From assembly GCF_003934285.1 (NCBI RefSeq), contig NZ_RQWJ01000002.1:248001-312000 (forward strand): a DNA stretch of 64,000 nucleotides, given 5' to 3'. Below the pieces are notes generated by a model that was not told the DNA's origin, made no database searches, and saw only the letters and a program-made list of their open reading frames with translations. A program made the position numbers and the translations under genes. Positions 54,610 through 63,942 of the stretch are shown here, piece after piece. Numbering within the stretch: position 1 is the stretch's first letter; each line of letters begins with the position of its first letter. The stretch comes from Brevundimonas fluminis. GTDB taxonomy: Bacteria > Pseudomonadota > Alphaproteobacteria > Caulobacterales > Caulobacteraceae.

Positions 54610-56346
54610 TCACGACGGCTGGGCCCCGGCCTTCTCTTCCTCCGCGCGGCCGGCGGCTTCGGCCATGACGGCGGGCTGGCGCTTCGCGACGTAGAAGGCC
54701 AGCAGGATGGCGAAGACGCCGATCACCGTCGAATAGAGGAAGAAGGTGAAGTAGCCGGCCCCGAGGCCCTGCACGGTGGTTCCGCTCTTGGCCGCGCCTT
54801 CGACCAGAGAGCCCTCTGGCAGGGCGGTGAAGAGGCCCTTGAACGCCGCCTGGGGCCCACCCGCGTCCGCCGACCGGGCCGAGGCCTCGATGATCTTTCC
54901 GGACTGGGTGGCGATGATCTTGCCGGGCAGAGCGTACAGCGAGCTGAACAGCGCGTACTGCGTCGCGGTGAAGCCGATCGAGGTCAGGCTGGACATGTAG
55001 GCAATCAGCGCGGTGCCGGCGATGCCGGTCGCCACGTTGTCGATGCCGATGGCGACGAACAGCGCCGACAGGTCGTGCCCCTGCGTCGCCAGCCAGGCGA
55101 AGATCAGGTTCGAGACCGGGCTCATGAAGGCGCCGATCACCATGGTCCGGATCAGGCCGAGCTGCGCGACCATCCATCCGCCGATGACGACGCCGATGGA
55201 GGTCATGACCACGCCGAACACCTTCCGCACCTCGGCGATCTCGATGAGGCTGAAGCCGAGGTCGATGTAGAAGGGGTTCATGATGTTCAGCACGAAATCC
55301 GCCAGCCGGTAGAGGCAGATCAGGGCCAGGATCGGCAGGGCCAGCCGGCCGAAGCGCAGGAAGAAGTCCTTGAGCGGCTCGCCGAAAGATCCGGCCAGAT
55401 AGGCGCCGGGGCGGGTCCGGAGGCCCGGAAGGGGCCAGCAGGCGGCGGTCAGGACGAGGAAGCCGCCGATCACGTAGCTGAACTGGATCAGCACGCCGGT
55501 GGCGTCGCCCAGCTTCAGGCCGGCCGCGACGGACGCCCGCGCCGACTCGTCCATCGCCCCGCCGAAGGCCCACACCAGGGCGTCAGGCTTGTCTGTCAGT
55601 CCGGTGCCGATGATCAGGGCGGCGACCGCGATGAGCGCGAGGCGCACGACCCATTCGACGACCTCGAAGCCGGGCCGGGAGGGCACGTCGCCCACGGGGA
55701 TCGGGCGGATCACGTGCTGCTTCTCGCGGGGGGCCATCAGGACGCCCAGCACGCCGAAGCCCATCAGGGCGGCCATGACGGCGTAGGAGAGGTTCCAATT
55801 GTAGAGCTCCGCCAGCACAAGCGGCACGGCGCCGGCGATGATCTGGGCCACGCGCCAGCCCAGCTGATAGGCGGCCGCCATGGCCCCCTGACGGCTGTCG
55901 TCGGCCGCCTCGATGCGCCAGGCGTCTATCGCGATGTCCTGCGTCGCGCCGAAGAAGCCGACGATGACGGCGAACAGGGCGACCATGCCGAGGGCGCTCC
56001 GCGGGTCCGAGCCGGAGATCAGCCACAGCCCCAGGATCAGCACGGCCTGCGTCGCCAGCATCCACGAGCGGCGATGACCCAGCCACTTCGTCAGAACCGG
56101 AATGTTCGTCCGGTCCAGCAACGGCGCCCAGACGAATTTCAGCGCATAGGTCAGGGTGGCCAGGCCGAAAAAGCCGATGACCTCCAGCGAAACCCCGTCG
56201 TCGCGCAGCCAGGCCGACAAGGTGTCGAAGATCAGCAGGTTCGGCAGGCCCGAGGCGAAGCCGAGCAGCAGCATGACGAAGGTCCGCCGCTCGCCATAGA
56301 CGGCAAGGCCCCCCAGGCCCCGGGCGGGTTTCGCGGCGTCGGTCAT
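54610..56346 (-). CDS. ampG: AmpG-like muropeptide permease (MFS)
   Basis: 578 residues, about 12-14 membrane helices. N-terminal GFASGLPNLLIFDTLSAWLRDDGVSLEVIGFFGL and YALKFVWAPLLDRTNIPVLTKWLGHRRSWM are the AmpG signature (LKFLWAP...R). FGATQDIAIDAWRIEA is also typical. Imports GlcNAc-anhydromuropeptides for cell-wall recycling; in some bacteria it controls beta-lactamase induction. An unusual large loop of about 60 residues lies between helices 6 and 7. Confidence 0.88.
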   Translation of the reverse strand: MTDAAKPARGLGGLAVYGERRTFVMLLLGFASGLPNLLIFDTLSAWLRDDGVSLEVIGFFGLATLTYALKFVWAPLLDRTNIPVLTKWLGHRRSWMLATQAVLILGLWLISGSDPRSALGMVALFAVIVGFFGATQDIAIDAWRIEAADDSRQGAMAAAYQLGWRVAQIIAGAVPLVLAELYNWNLSYAVMAALMGFGVLGVLMAPREKQHVIRPIPVGDVPSRPGFEVVEWVVRLALIAVAALIIGTGLTDKPDALVWAFGGAMDESARASVAAGLKLGDATGVLIQFSYVIGGFLVLTAACWPLPGLRTRPGAYLAGSFGEPLKDFFLRFGRLALPILALICLYRLADFVLNIMNPFYIDLGFSLIEIAEVRKVFGVVMTSIGVVIGGWMVAQLGLIRTMVIGAFMSPVSNLIFAWLATQGHDLSALFVAIGIDNVATGIAGTALIAYMSSLTSIGFTATQYALFSSLYALPGKIIATQSGKIIEASARSADAGGPQAAFKGLFTALPEGSLVEGAAKSGTTVQGLGAGYFTFFLYSTVIGVFAILLAFYVAKRQPAVMAEAAGRAEEEKAGAQPS

Positions 56347-56383
56347 TCGGGCGTCCCTCTCCGTACGCCCCCCACGGCGTCGA

Positions 56384-57892
56384 TCAGGCGACCTTGGCGC
56401 GGACTTCGCGGTTCGTCCAGCGGGCCAGGGCCGCGCGCAGCGTCCCGGGCTCCAGCGGCTTGGGCATCCAGTCGTCCATTCCCGCCTCCAGACAGGCGCG
56501 TCGGTCCTCCTCGAAGGCGTTGGCGGTCAGGGCGACGATGGGCGTGCGGTCGCCGCCGGCGCGGATGGCCCGCGTCGCGGTCGGCCCGTCCATGCCCGGC
56601 ATCCGCATGTCCATGAAGACCAGATCGTAGCGGGCGCGCTTCAGCGCCTGAAGCGCCTCGTCGCCGCTGGCGGCCGTCTCGACCGTGCAGCCCTCGCGCT
56701 TCAGCAGGGTCTTCGCCAGCAGGGCGCCGACGGGATTGTCCTCGACCAGCAACACGCGCGCGGCGAAGGCGCGCGGCGGGGCCACCCGGTCGTCGTCGGG
56801 GACCACGGCCGCGGCCTGCGGTCCGCGCTTCAGGGCGGCCGTCACGCGCTCGGCCAGCGAGCCGCCGCGCAGCGGCTTGATCAGATAGCCGGCCCAGCCA
56901 GCGCCGCGATAGCGGGCGATCAGATCGCGGTCGGTCGGGCGCAGCAGGATCAGGGCGGGTCGATCCGGCCGCTCCGCCAGCGCGCGGCCGGTCGCCGCCG
57001 CCTCGGCGTGGTCGACGAGCAGCACGTCCGCCTGCTCGCCGATCAGGGCGCCGCAGGCCCGCGCCTGGGCCTCGGCCGCGCGACGCACGAACGGATCGGG
57101 GCTGCGCACGGCGACCGTCAGCCCGGCCAGGGGCGGGGCGGCGGCGATCTTGACCGGCGCGGCGTCGAACTCGGCGACGAAGATGAACCGGGCGCCCGGA
57201 CCGTCGGGCCGGTCCTGCACGGCGACCGTGCCGCTCATGGCTTCGGCCAGCTTGCGCACCACCGCCAGCCCCAGCCCGGCGCCGTCGACGCGCACGGCGT
57301 CGCCGGCCTCGGCATGGCCGAATTCCTCGAAGATGCGGGCGCGGGCCGCCTTGGGCACGCCCGGGCCGGTGTCGTCGACCGTCAGGGTCAGCCGCGCCCG
57401 GCCGCCTGGCAGGGTCTTCGTCGTCGCCTTCACGGCCACGGCCCCCGCCCCGGTGAACTTCACGGCGTTGCCGGCCAGATTGAACAGCACCTGCCGCAGC
57501 CGGCCCTCGTCGGCGGACAGGCGCACGGCCGGCCCCTCTGACCAGCCGACGATCTCCAGCCCCTTGTCGTGGGCGCGCGGCGCCAGCAGCTCGACCACCT
57601 GACGCACGAGCGCCTCCGGATCGACGGGCGCGAGGTCGAACTCCAGCTTGCCGGCCTCCAGCCGGGCATAGTCCAGCAGGTCGTTGACCAGCCCCAGCAG
57701 GTGCTCCGCCGAGGCCCGCGCCGCCTCGGCATAGGCGCGCTGGGCGCCGTCGAGGCGGGTCCGCTGCAGCAGGCCCAGCATGCCGATCGCCCCGTTGAGG
57801 GGCGTCCGCATCTCGTGGCTCATCAGCCTCAGGAACTGACGCTCCGGAGAAAGCTCGACGGACGGGGCGTTACGCTTGCTTGGACGCGACAT
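56384..57892 (-). CDS. shkA: Soluble hybrid histidine kinase, ShkA-like
   Basis: 502 residues with no membrane or sensor domain. DHp with H26 in LMSHEMRTPLNG, ATPase (FNLAGNAVKFTG, DTGPGVPKAARARIFEEFGH, GAGLGLAVVRKLAEAM), a degenerate receiver (about 265-360, ending YLIKPLRGG), a linker with a DDDR at 366-369, and a canonical receiver with D428 in FMDMRMPGMDG. This matches Caulobacter ShkA (DHp-CA-pseudoREC1-REC2), where c-di-GMP binds REC1 and a linker DDR motif and relieves inhibition. An alternative start lies at 57913. Confidence 0.85.
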   Translation of the reverse strand: MSRPSKRNAPSVELSPERQFLRLMSHEMRTPLNGAIGMLGLLQRTRLDGAQRAYAEAARASAEHLLGLVNDLLDYARLEAGKLEFDLAPVDPEALVRQVVELLAPRAHDKGLEIVGWSEGPAVRLSADEGRLRQVLFNLAGNAVKFTGAGAVAVKATTKTLPGGRARLTLTVDDTGPGVPKAARARIFEEFGHAEAGDAVRVDGAGLGLAVVRKLAEAMSGTVAVQDRPDGPGARFIFVAEFDAAPVKIAAAPPLAGLTVAVRSPDPFVRRAAEAQARACGALIGEQADVLLVDHAEAAATGRALAERPDRPALILLRPTDRDLIARYRGAGWAGYLIKPLRGGSLAERVTAALKRGPQAAAVVPDDDRVAPPRAFAARVLLVEDNPVGALLAKTLLKREGCTVETAASGDEALQALKRARYDLVFMDMRMPGMDGPTATRAIRAGGDRTPIVALTANAFEEDRRACLEAGMDDWMPKPLEPGTLRAALARWTNREVRAKVA

Positions 57893-57940
57893 GGGGTCAG
57901 CCTGCCCCGGCATCCCTTGAGATCGGGCTTGCGAAGATGG

Positions 57941-59149
57941 CTAACGCTTCCCCAAGAAGAGCCGGTCGACGACGTCGGGCATGCCGCCGCCCGCCGCCTT
58001 CAGCCGGCCGACATACAGGTCCACGACGCCGTCGCCGTCGAAGTCCGCGACCTCCAGCGCCACGTTCGGGCCCGCGACCGGTTCGGCGAAATGACGGGCC
58101 GTGGCGTCGCTGAAGCGGCCCTCGCCGTCGTTCTCCCACACCGTGACGGGGCCCAGGTCCGCGCGGATCAGGTCGAGGTCGCCGTCGCCGTCCAGATCGA
58201 CGAAGGCGGCGTCCACGGTGGTGCCCTGCTCGGTCGGGAGGGCGTCCGAGATGACGAACCGGCCCGTGCCGTCGTTCAGCGCCAGCCGATCCTGACCGGC
58301 ACGGCCCTGCCAGGCCACGTGGGCGAAGAACAGGTCGAGGTCGCCGTCGCCGTCCACGTCGGCGGCCCGCACCTTGCGCGCCTCGACGTCGCCAGGATCG
58401 GGCAGGCGGTCGGACGCGTCGTCGAAATGCCCTCGTCCGTCGTTCAGCCACAGGCCCCAGCCGCCCTCCTGACCCAGCACGACGTCCAGATCGCCGTCGG
58501 CGTCCACGTCGACGACCTCGGCGTCCTGGGTGGTGCGGTCCTCCGCCGGCGCGCGGGTCGCGGTCTCGTCGGTGAAGTCGCCGTTGGCGTTGATCAGCAC
58601 CCGGTCCTGACCGGCGCCCGCGAGGATGAGGTCGAGGTCTCCGTCCCCGTCGAGGTCGCCATGGGCGACGGCGTCGGCCTCCGTGTCGGGCAAGGCGAAG
58701 GCGCGGGCGTACCGCCCGTCCGCCGCGCGGTACCCTTCGTGCACCCCGCTCCGCCCGAACTTCACGTCGTCCTCCTGGACGATGATCAGGTCCAGCCGGC
58801 CGTCGCCGTCGAAATCGGCGATGGAGACGTCCTCGCTGTCGTGGCCGGCGCCGGGAAACTGCAGTTGCGGCGGGCCGCCGGCCATCTCCTCGGTCGTCAG
58901 GGGCTCGAACAGGTTCGAGGCGTCGACGAACCGGCCGCCCTCGTTCTTCAGAATCCGGTTCAGCCGGAACTCCTGCGGGAGGACCAGGTCGAGGTCGCCG
59001 TCGCCGTCCAGATCGGCGGAGCCCACGTCCATCGTCCAGTGACCGCCGAAAGCCGGCAACCGGTCGGTGGCGTCCTCGAAGCGGACGACCTGTGCGGCGG
59101 CGGGCGCGGCGAGCGCCAGCAAGGCGGCGGCGCATACGAGCGTCTTCAT
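57941..59149 (-). CDS. Secreted FG-GAP/VCBS calcium-binding repeat protein
   Basis: 402 residues from the ATG at 59149. Signal peptide (MKTLVCAAALLALAAPAAAQ), then about seven repeats of the type ADLDGDGDLDLV or ADFDGDGRLDLI, each a Dx[DN]xDG calcium loop in a beta-propeller blade. Likely an integrin-like beta-propeller in the periplasm or outside the cell. No catalytic domain. The upstream histidine-kinase gene (same strand) has no obvious link. Confidence 0.85.
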   Translation of the reverse strand: MKTLVCAAALLALAAPAAAQVVRFEDATDRLPAFGGHWTMDVGSADLDGDGDLDLVLPQEFRLNRILKNEGGRFVDASNLFEPLTTEEMAGGPPQLQFPGAGHDSEDVSIADFDGDGRLDLIIVQEDDVKFGRSGVHEGYRAADGRYARAFALPDTEADAVAHGDLDGDGDLDLILAGAGQDRVLINANGDFTDETATRAPAEDRTTQDAEVVDVDADGDLDVVLGQEGGWGLWLNDGRGHFDDASDRLPDPGDVEARKVRAADVDGDGDLDLFFAHVAWQGRAGQDRLALNDGTGRFVISDALPTEQGTTVDAAFVDLDGDGDLDLIRADLGPVTVWENDGEGRFSDATARHFAEPVAGPNVALEVADFDGDGVVDLYVGRLKAAGGGMPDVVDRLFLGKR

Positions 59150-59218
59150 CAGTGCAATCCTCCCTTCCGGCACGCTATCCCAGCGCCGGCGCGGCGCACG
59201 TGAAGGATCGGTAAGGCG

Positions 59219-60031
59219 TCAGATCCGCTTCAGTCGCCTCGCATGGCCGCCGACCATGTTCAGCGCCCAGCGGTCGGGAAGGTGTTTCGCGAGCCCGGCC
59301 AGCACGTTGTTCATCAGGCCCGGCGTCGCCTGCGCCTTGTTGGACTCGCAGGCCTCGTATCCGACGCGCGCGACGTGCTCCGCCGTCTGCCACATCCAGG
59401 CGGGATAGGCCGAAGACACCTCCTGGCGGGTGCCGTTGACGTCGTGAAACTCGGTCAGCGTATAGCCGGGACACAGGGCGGTGACGTGGACGCCGGTTCC
59501 GCGCAACTCCAGATGCAGGCCCTGCGACGCCTTGATCAGGAAGCTCTTGATCGGCCCGTACAGGGTGTCGCCGCCGGTCGCCGGCATGCGCCCGGCCAGA
59601 GACGCCACGTTCAGGATGCGGCCGAAGCCGCGCCGAACCATGCCGGGCGCCAGCCGCCGGGCCAGTTCGACCGGCGCGCCCAGCATGACCTGCACCATGG
59701 CGCGGTGGTCGGCGGGATCGGTGTTCAGGAAACCGGAGGTACGGCTGAAGCCGGCGTTGTTGCACAGGCCGTCGACGTGCAGCCCGCGCCGCTCGATCTC
59801 CGCGACCAGCCGCGCGGGAGCCGCCGGGTCCGAGAGATCGTCGAGGAGCACGGCCACCGCCGCGCCGGTTCGTGCCAGCTCCTCCGCCAACGTCGTCAGC
59901 GGCCCCTCGCGCCGGGCCGTCAGGATCAGGTCCCAGCCGTGCCGGGCGTACTCGCGCGCCAGCGCCGCGCCGATTCCGGCCGAGGCGCCGGTGACCAGCG
60001 TCGTGGGCCGCACCTCCGACGGCAGGCTCAC
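59219..60031 (-). CDS. SDR-family oxidoreductase
   Basis: 270 residues. TGASAGIGAALAREYARHG is the cofactor loop, ARREGPL follows (NADP-favouring Arg), CNNAGFS, ILNVASLAGRM with the catalytic Ser, YGPIKSFLIK with Tyr and Lys. DltE-like classical SDR. The GTG start overlaps the stop of the Rrf2 gene. Substrate unknown. Confidence 0.88.
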   Translation of the reverse strand: MSLPSEVRPTTLVTGASAGIGAALAREYARHGWDLILTARREGPLTTLAEELARTGAAVAVLLDDLSDPAAPARLVAEIERRGLHVDGLCNNAGFSRTSGFLNTDPADHRAMVQVMLGAPVELARRLAPGMVRRGFGRILNVASLAGRMPATGGDTLYGPIKSFLIKASQGLHLELRGTGVHVTALCPGYTLTEFHDVNGTRQEVSSAYPAWMWQTAEHVARVGYEACESNKAQATPGLMNNVLAGLAKHLPDRWALNMVGGHARRLKRI

Positions 60032-60498
60032 GCCGCGACGGGACAGGAGGAATGCGGGGCGAAGGGCCGCAGGCTCTCGGGGTCCTCGGCCAGGAGGTCG
60101 GCGATGGTGATCTTCGACAGCGCCTCTCCGGCCGCGACGTCGGCCGCGGTCAGGGCCTTGGCCACCTGCCGGGGGATGTGCTCGCCGACCGGGCAGCCCT
60201 TGGCCCCTGCGGGCGTCGAGCCCAGATGGGCGCAGCCGTTCACCGCGCGCAGCACCTCGTCCAGCGAGATGTCCTCGGGCCTGCGCAGCAGCCAGGCTCC
60301 GCCGGACGCACCGGGCCGCGTGGCGATCAGGCCGGCCTTGGCCAGAAGCGCGGTCACGCGACGGACGACCACCGGGTTGGTCGGCACGGACGCGGCCAGG
60401 ACGGCGCTCGGCGCGGCCGCCTCCGGCCCATAGGCGCCCTTGTGGGCCAGATAGGCCAGGGCGTGCGCGGCGACGGGAAATCTCTGGCTGTCGGACAT
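60028..60498 (-). CDS. Rrf2-family transcriptional regulator
   Basis: 156 residues with the Rrf2 winged helix (AAHALAYLAHKGAYGPEAAAPSAVLAASVPTNPVVVRRVTALLAKAGLIATRPGASGGAWLLR). Cys at CAHLGS, KGCPVG and a terminal HSSCPVAA lie outside the usual IscR spacing, so an Fe-S cluster is unclear; thiol sensing is an alternative. Coupled to the SDR gene (GTGA), its likely target. Confidence 0.86.
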   Translation of the reverse strand: MSDSQRFPVAAHALAYLAHKGAYGPEAAAPSAVLAASVPTNPVVVRRVTALLAKAGLIATRPGASGGAWLLRRPEDISLDEVLRAVNGCAHLGSTPAGAKGCPVGEHIPRQVAKALTAADVAAGEALSKITIADLLAEDPESLRPFAPHSSCPVAA

Positions 60499-60666
60499 GG
60501 CGGCTCCAGCCCCTGATTTAGGAGGTCGGGCGACGAATCACAAACGGCGCAACCCTGGCCCGCGGCGGATCGTTCCGCGCCCGCGATTGATGCGCCGCGA
60601 GAAAGGGCGTAAGGCCCCGCGGCTTTCACGGACGGACCGCCTCCCCGCGGATCCCGGAGACACTGA

Positions 60667-62622
60667 ATGGCTGGGGTCGAGCCCCGCGACGAGGCCCTTC
60701 CGCCCGCCGCTTCCACCACCACCGCCGCGCCGTCGGACCCCGGTCACGGGGACGGGCACGCGCGTTCCGGCAAGGCCGCCCTGGTCGTCGGCGCCATCGG
60801 CGTCGTCTTCGGCGACATCGGCACCAGCCCCTTCTACGCCATGCGCGAGGCCCTGGCCCACAGCCGCTCGGGCGGCCAGGCCGAACTGGCCGTGCTGGGC
60901 GTGGTGTCGCTGGTGTTCTGGGCCCTGATCCTGGTGGTGACGCTGAAGTACGTCGTCTTCCTGATGAAGGCCGACAACAAGGGCGAGGGCGGCACCCTGT
61001 CCCTGATGGCCCTCGCCCAGCACGCCGTCGGTCGGCGCAGCGCCCTCATCTTCATCCTCGGCGTCTGCGGCGCGGCCCTGTTCTACGGCGACGGCATCAT
61101 CACGCCCGCCGTGTCGGTGATGGGTGCGGTCGAGGGCTTGAAGGACGCGCCCGGTCTGGGCGGGCGGGTGGACGCCTTCATCCTGCCGATCGCGGCGGGC
61201 ATCCTGATCGGCCTGTTCCTGATCCAGTCGCGGGGCACGGCCAGCGTCGCCAAGTGGTTCGGGCCGCTGACGACGGTCTGGTTCCTCGTGCTGGGCGCGC
61301 TGGGCCTCTACCACATCTTCGACGACGTCTCGATCCTGCGGGCCCTGTCGCCGCATTACGGCGTGCTGTTCCTGATCGACAACGGCTTCCTGGGCTTCGT
61401 CATCCTGGGCAGCGTCTTCCTGGCCGTCACCGGCGCGGAGGCGCTGTATGCCGACATGGGCCATTTCGGAAAGGCGCCGATCCGTCAGGGCTGGCTGTTC
61501 TTCGTCCTGCCGTGTCTGACGCTGAACTACCTGGGTCAGGGCGGTCTGGTGCTGTCGGACCGGTCGGCCGCCGAGAATCCGTTCTGGATGATGGTGCCCG
61601 AGATGGCCTATTGGCCCGTCTTCGTCATCGCCACCATCGCCGCCATCATCGCCAGTCAGGCGGTGATCACGGGCGCCTTCTCCGTCACCCAGCAGGCGGT
61701 GCAGCTGGGCCTGCTGCCGCGCATCAGCATCCTCAACACCTCGGAAAGCCAGGCCGGCCAGATCTTCGTGCCGGCGGTCAACATCATGCTGATGGTCGGC
61801 GTCCTGTTCCTGCTGGCCATGTTCCAGACCTCGTCGAACCTCGCCGCCGCCTACGGCATCGCGGTGACCGGCTCGATGTTCGTCGACAGCCTGCTGGCCT
61901 GGTTCGTGGTCAGGAAGCTGTGGAAGTGGTCCCTGCCGCTGTCTCTGGTGGTGCTGACGCCGTTCGTGGCGCTGGATCTCGTGTTCCTGACCTCGAACCT
62001 TCTGAAGATTCCGCAGGGCGCGTGGTTCCCGCTGGTTCTGGGCGCCGGCCTGCTGATCCTGATGTGGACCTGGGTGCGCGGCACGCAGATACTGACCGCC
62101 AAGACGCGCAAGGACTCCCTGCCGCTGACCGATCTGATCGAGATGCTGCGGGCCCGACCGCCGCACCGCGCGCCGGGCACGGCCATCTTCCTGACCAGCG
62201 ACCCCGACGTCGCGCCCGTGGCCCTGATGCACAACCTCAAGCACAACAAGGTGCTGCACGAGAAGAACGTGATCCTGACGGTGCGGACCACCGATCGGCC
62301 GCGCGTTCCCGAGGAACAGCGGATCAGGATCGAGCCCATCTCGGACGACTTCAAGAAGCTGACCATCAGTTACGGCTTCATGGAGCAGCCGCACGTGCCG
62401 CGCGCCCTTTCCGTGTGCCGCAAGCACGGGCTGAAGTTCGACATCATGTCGACGAGCTTCTTCCTCGGCCGCCGCTCTCTGGTGCCGTCGGCGCAGCAGG
62501 GCATGCCGCTGTGGCAGGACAAGCTGTACATTTTCCTGATGCGCAACGCCGCCAACCCGACCGACTTCTTCCACATCCCGCCCGGGCGCGTGGTCGAACT
62601 GGGCGCGCAGGTCTCGGTGTGA
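60667..62622 (+). CDS. kup: KUP-type potassium transporter
   Basis: 651 residues, 12 membrane helices and a soluble C-terminus. IGVVFGDIGTSPFYAMREAL near residues 44-63 and FYGDGIITPAVSVMGAVEGL are the KUP signatures. H+/K+ symport across the inner membrane. The 168-bp gap before it shows no obvious riboswitch. Overlaps rsmB by 4 bp. Confidence 0.95.
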   Translation: MAGVEPRDEALPPAASTTTAAPSDPGHGDGHARSGKAALVVGAIGVVFGDIGTSPFYAMREALAHSRSGGQAELAVLGVVSLVFWALILVVTLKYVVFLMKADNKGEGGTLSLMALAQHAVGRRSALIFILGVCGAALFYGDGIITPAVSVMGAVEGLKDAPGLGGRVDAFILPIAAGILIGLFLIQSRGTASVAKWFGPLTTVWFLVLGALGLYHIFDDVSILRALSPHYGVLFLIDNGFLGFVILGSVFLAVTGAEALYADMGHFGKAPIRQGWLFFVLPCLTLNYLGQGGLVLSDRSAAENPFWMMVPEMAYWPVFVIATIAAIIASQAVITGAFSVTQQAVQLGLLPRISILNTSESQAGQIFVPAVNIMLMVGVLFLLAMFQTSSNLAAAYGIAVTGSMFVDSLLAWFVVRKLWKWSLPLSLVVLTPFVALDLVFLTSNLLKIPQGAWFPLVLGAGLLILMWTWVRGTQILTAKTRKDSLPLTDLIEMLRARPPHRAPGTAIFLTSDPDVAPVALMHNLKHNKVLHEKNVILTVRTTDRPRVPEEQRIRIEPISDDFKKLTISYGFMEQPHVPRALSVCRKHGLKFDIMSTSFFLGRRSLVPSAQQGMPLWQDKLYIFLMRNAANPTDFFHIPPGRVVELGAQVSV

Positions 62623-63902
62623 GCGAGGCCGAGCCCGGGATCGAGGCGCGCCGCGTCGCCGGCGCCCTCCTGGAAGGCGCCCTTTCGGGACGCGACGGAC
62701 TCGCGGCGGTGCAGGCGGGCAAGCCGTTCAACGCCCTGCCGCCCCAGGACCGGGCCTTCGCCAGGGCCGTCGCCATGGGCGCCCTGCGGCGTCTGGGAGA
62801 GATCGACCGGGCCCTGGACGCCCGGCTCAAGACCGCGCCTCCCCAGCAGGTCCGAACCCTCCTGCGCGTCGCCCTGGCCCAGCGGCTGGCGCTGGACGTG
62901 CCCGCCTTCGCCACCGTCTCCACCGCCGTGAAGCTGGCCGAGCGCGAAGCCAAGACCCGACCCTACAAGGCTCTGGTCAACGCCGTGCTGCGCGGGCTGG
63001 AGCGTGACGGCCTGCCGGACGCCGACCCCGTGGCCAACCTGCCCGGCTGGTTGCAGGCCCGCTGGACGCAGGTCTGGGGCGTGGATGCGGTGATCGGAAT
63101 CGCCCGAACCGCGCGCGAGGAGCCGGCGACCGACCTCAGCCTGAAGCCGGGCGTCGACGCCGCCGCACTGGCCGCCGCGCTGGACGGCGAGGTCTTGCCC
63201 GGCGGCTCGGTGCGCACGCGCCGCCGCGGCGACCTGACGACATGGCCCGGCTACGACGCCGGGGACTGGTGGGTGCAGGACGCGGCCGCCGCCGTGCCCG
63301 TCCGGGCGCTGGCCCCGCAAGCCGGCGAGAGCGTGCTGGACCTGTGCGCCGCGCCGGGCGGCAAGACGCTGCAACTGGCCGCCTCAGGGGCGTCGGTGGT
63401 CGCGCTGGACCGCAATGCCTCGCGCCTGAAGCGGGTGCACGAGAACCTGACCCGCACCGGTCTGACGGCCGAGGTCGTCGCCGCCGACGCCGCGGCGTGG
63501 GACGATCCGCGCACCTTCGACGCCGTGCTGCTGGACGCGCCCTGCACCGCCACGGGCACGCTTCGCCGCCATCCGGAGGCCCTGCACGCCGTGCGCCCCG
63601 CCGACGTGGCCAATCTGTCGGACGTGCAGCATCGCCTGCTGGACGCCGGCGCCGACCGGGTGAAGCCGGGCGGGCGGCTGGTCTACTGCGTCTGCTCGCT
63701 GGAGCGGGAAGAGGGCGAGGGCCAGGTCCCGGCCTTCCTGCGCCGCCGCCCCGACTTCCGCCTGACGCCCGTCGACCCCGCGGCCGTCGGCGCGCCGGAC
63801 GACGCGCTCGGCGACCACGGCCTTCGCCTGCATCCCGGCCAGTGGCCTGAGCGCGGCGGCCTGGACGGCTTCTTCGTCGCCCGCTTCGACCGGATCGCCT
63901 GA
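62619..63902 (+). CDS. rsmB: 16S rRNA (cytosine-967-C5)-methyltransferase RsmB
   Basis: 427 residues from a GTG overlapping kup. N-terminal NusB-like RNA-binding domain (RAFARAVAMGALRRLGEID), SAM motif VLDLCAAPGGKTLQLA, then the PC motif DAPCTATGTLRRHPE and the YCVCSLEREE motif with the two catalytic Cys. The family also includes RsmF, but the NusB domain supports RsmB. Confidence 0.93.
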   Translation: MSEAEPGIEARRVAGALLEGALSGRDGLAAVQAGKPFNALPPQDRAFARAVAMGALRRLGEIDRALDARLKTAPPQQVRTLLRVALAQRLALDVPAFATVSTAVKLAEREAKTRPYKALVNAVLRGLERDGLPDADPVANLPGWLQARWTQVWGVDAVIGIARTAREEPATDLSLKPGVDAAALAAALDGEVLPGGSVRTRRRGDLTTWPGYDAGDWWVQDAAAAVPVRALAPQAGESVLDLCAAPGGKTLQLAASGASVVALDRNASRLKRVHENLTRTGLTAEVVAADAAAWDDPRTFDAVLLDAPCTATGTLRRHPEALHAVRPADVANLSDVQHRLLDAGADRVKPGGRLVYCVCSLEREEGEGQVPAFLRRRPDFRLTPVDPAAVGAPDDALGDHGLRLHPGQWPERGGLDGFFVARFDRIA

Positions 63903-63942
63903 CGCGCTTGCCCCCGCCCCCGGCCCGGCTTAAGCCCGGGGC

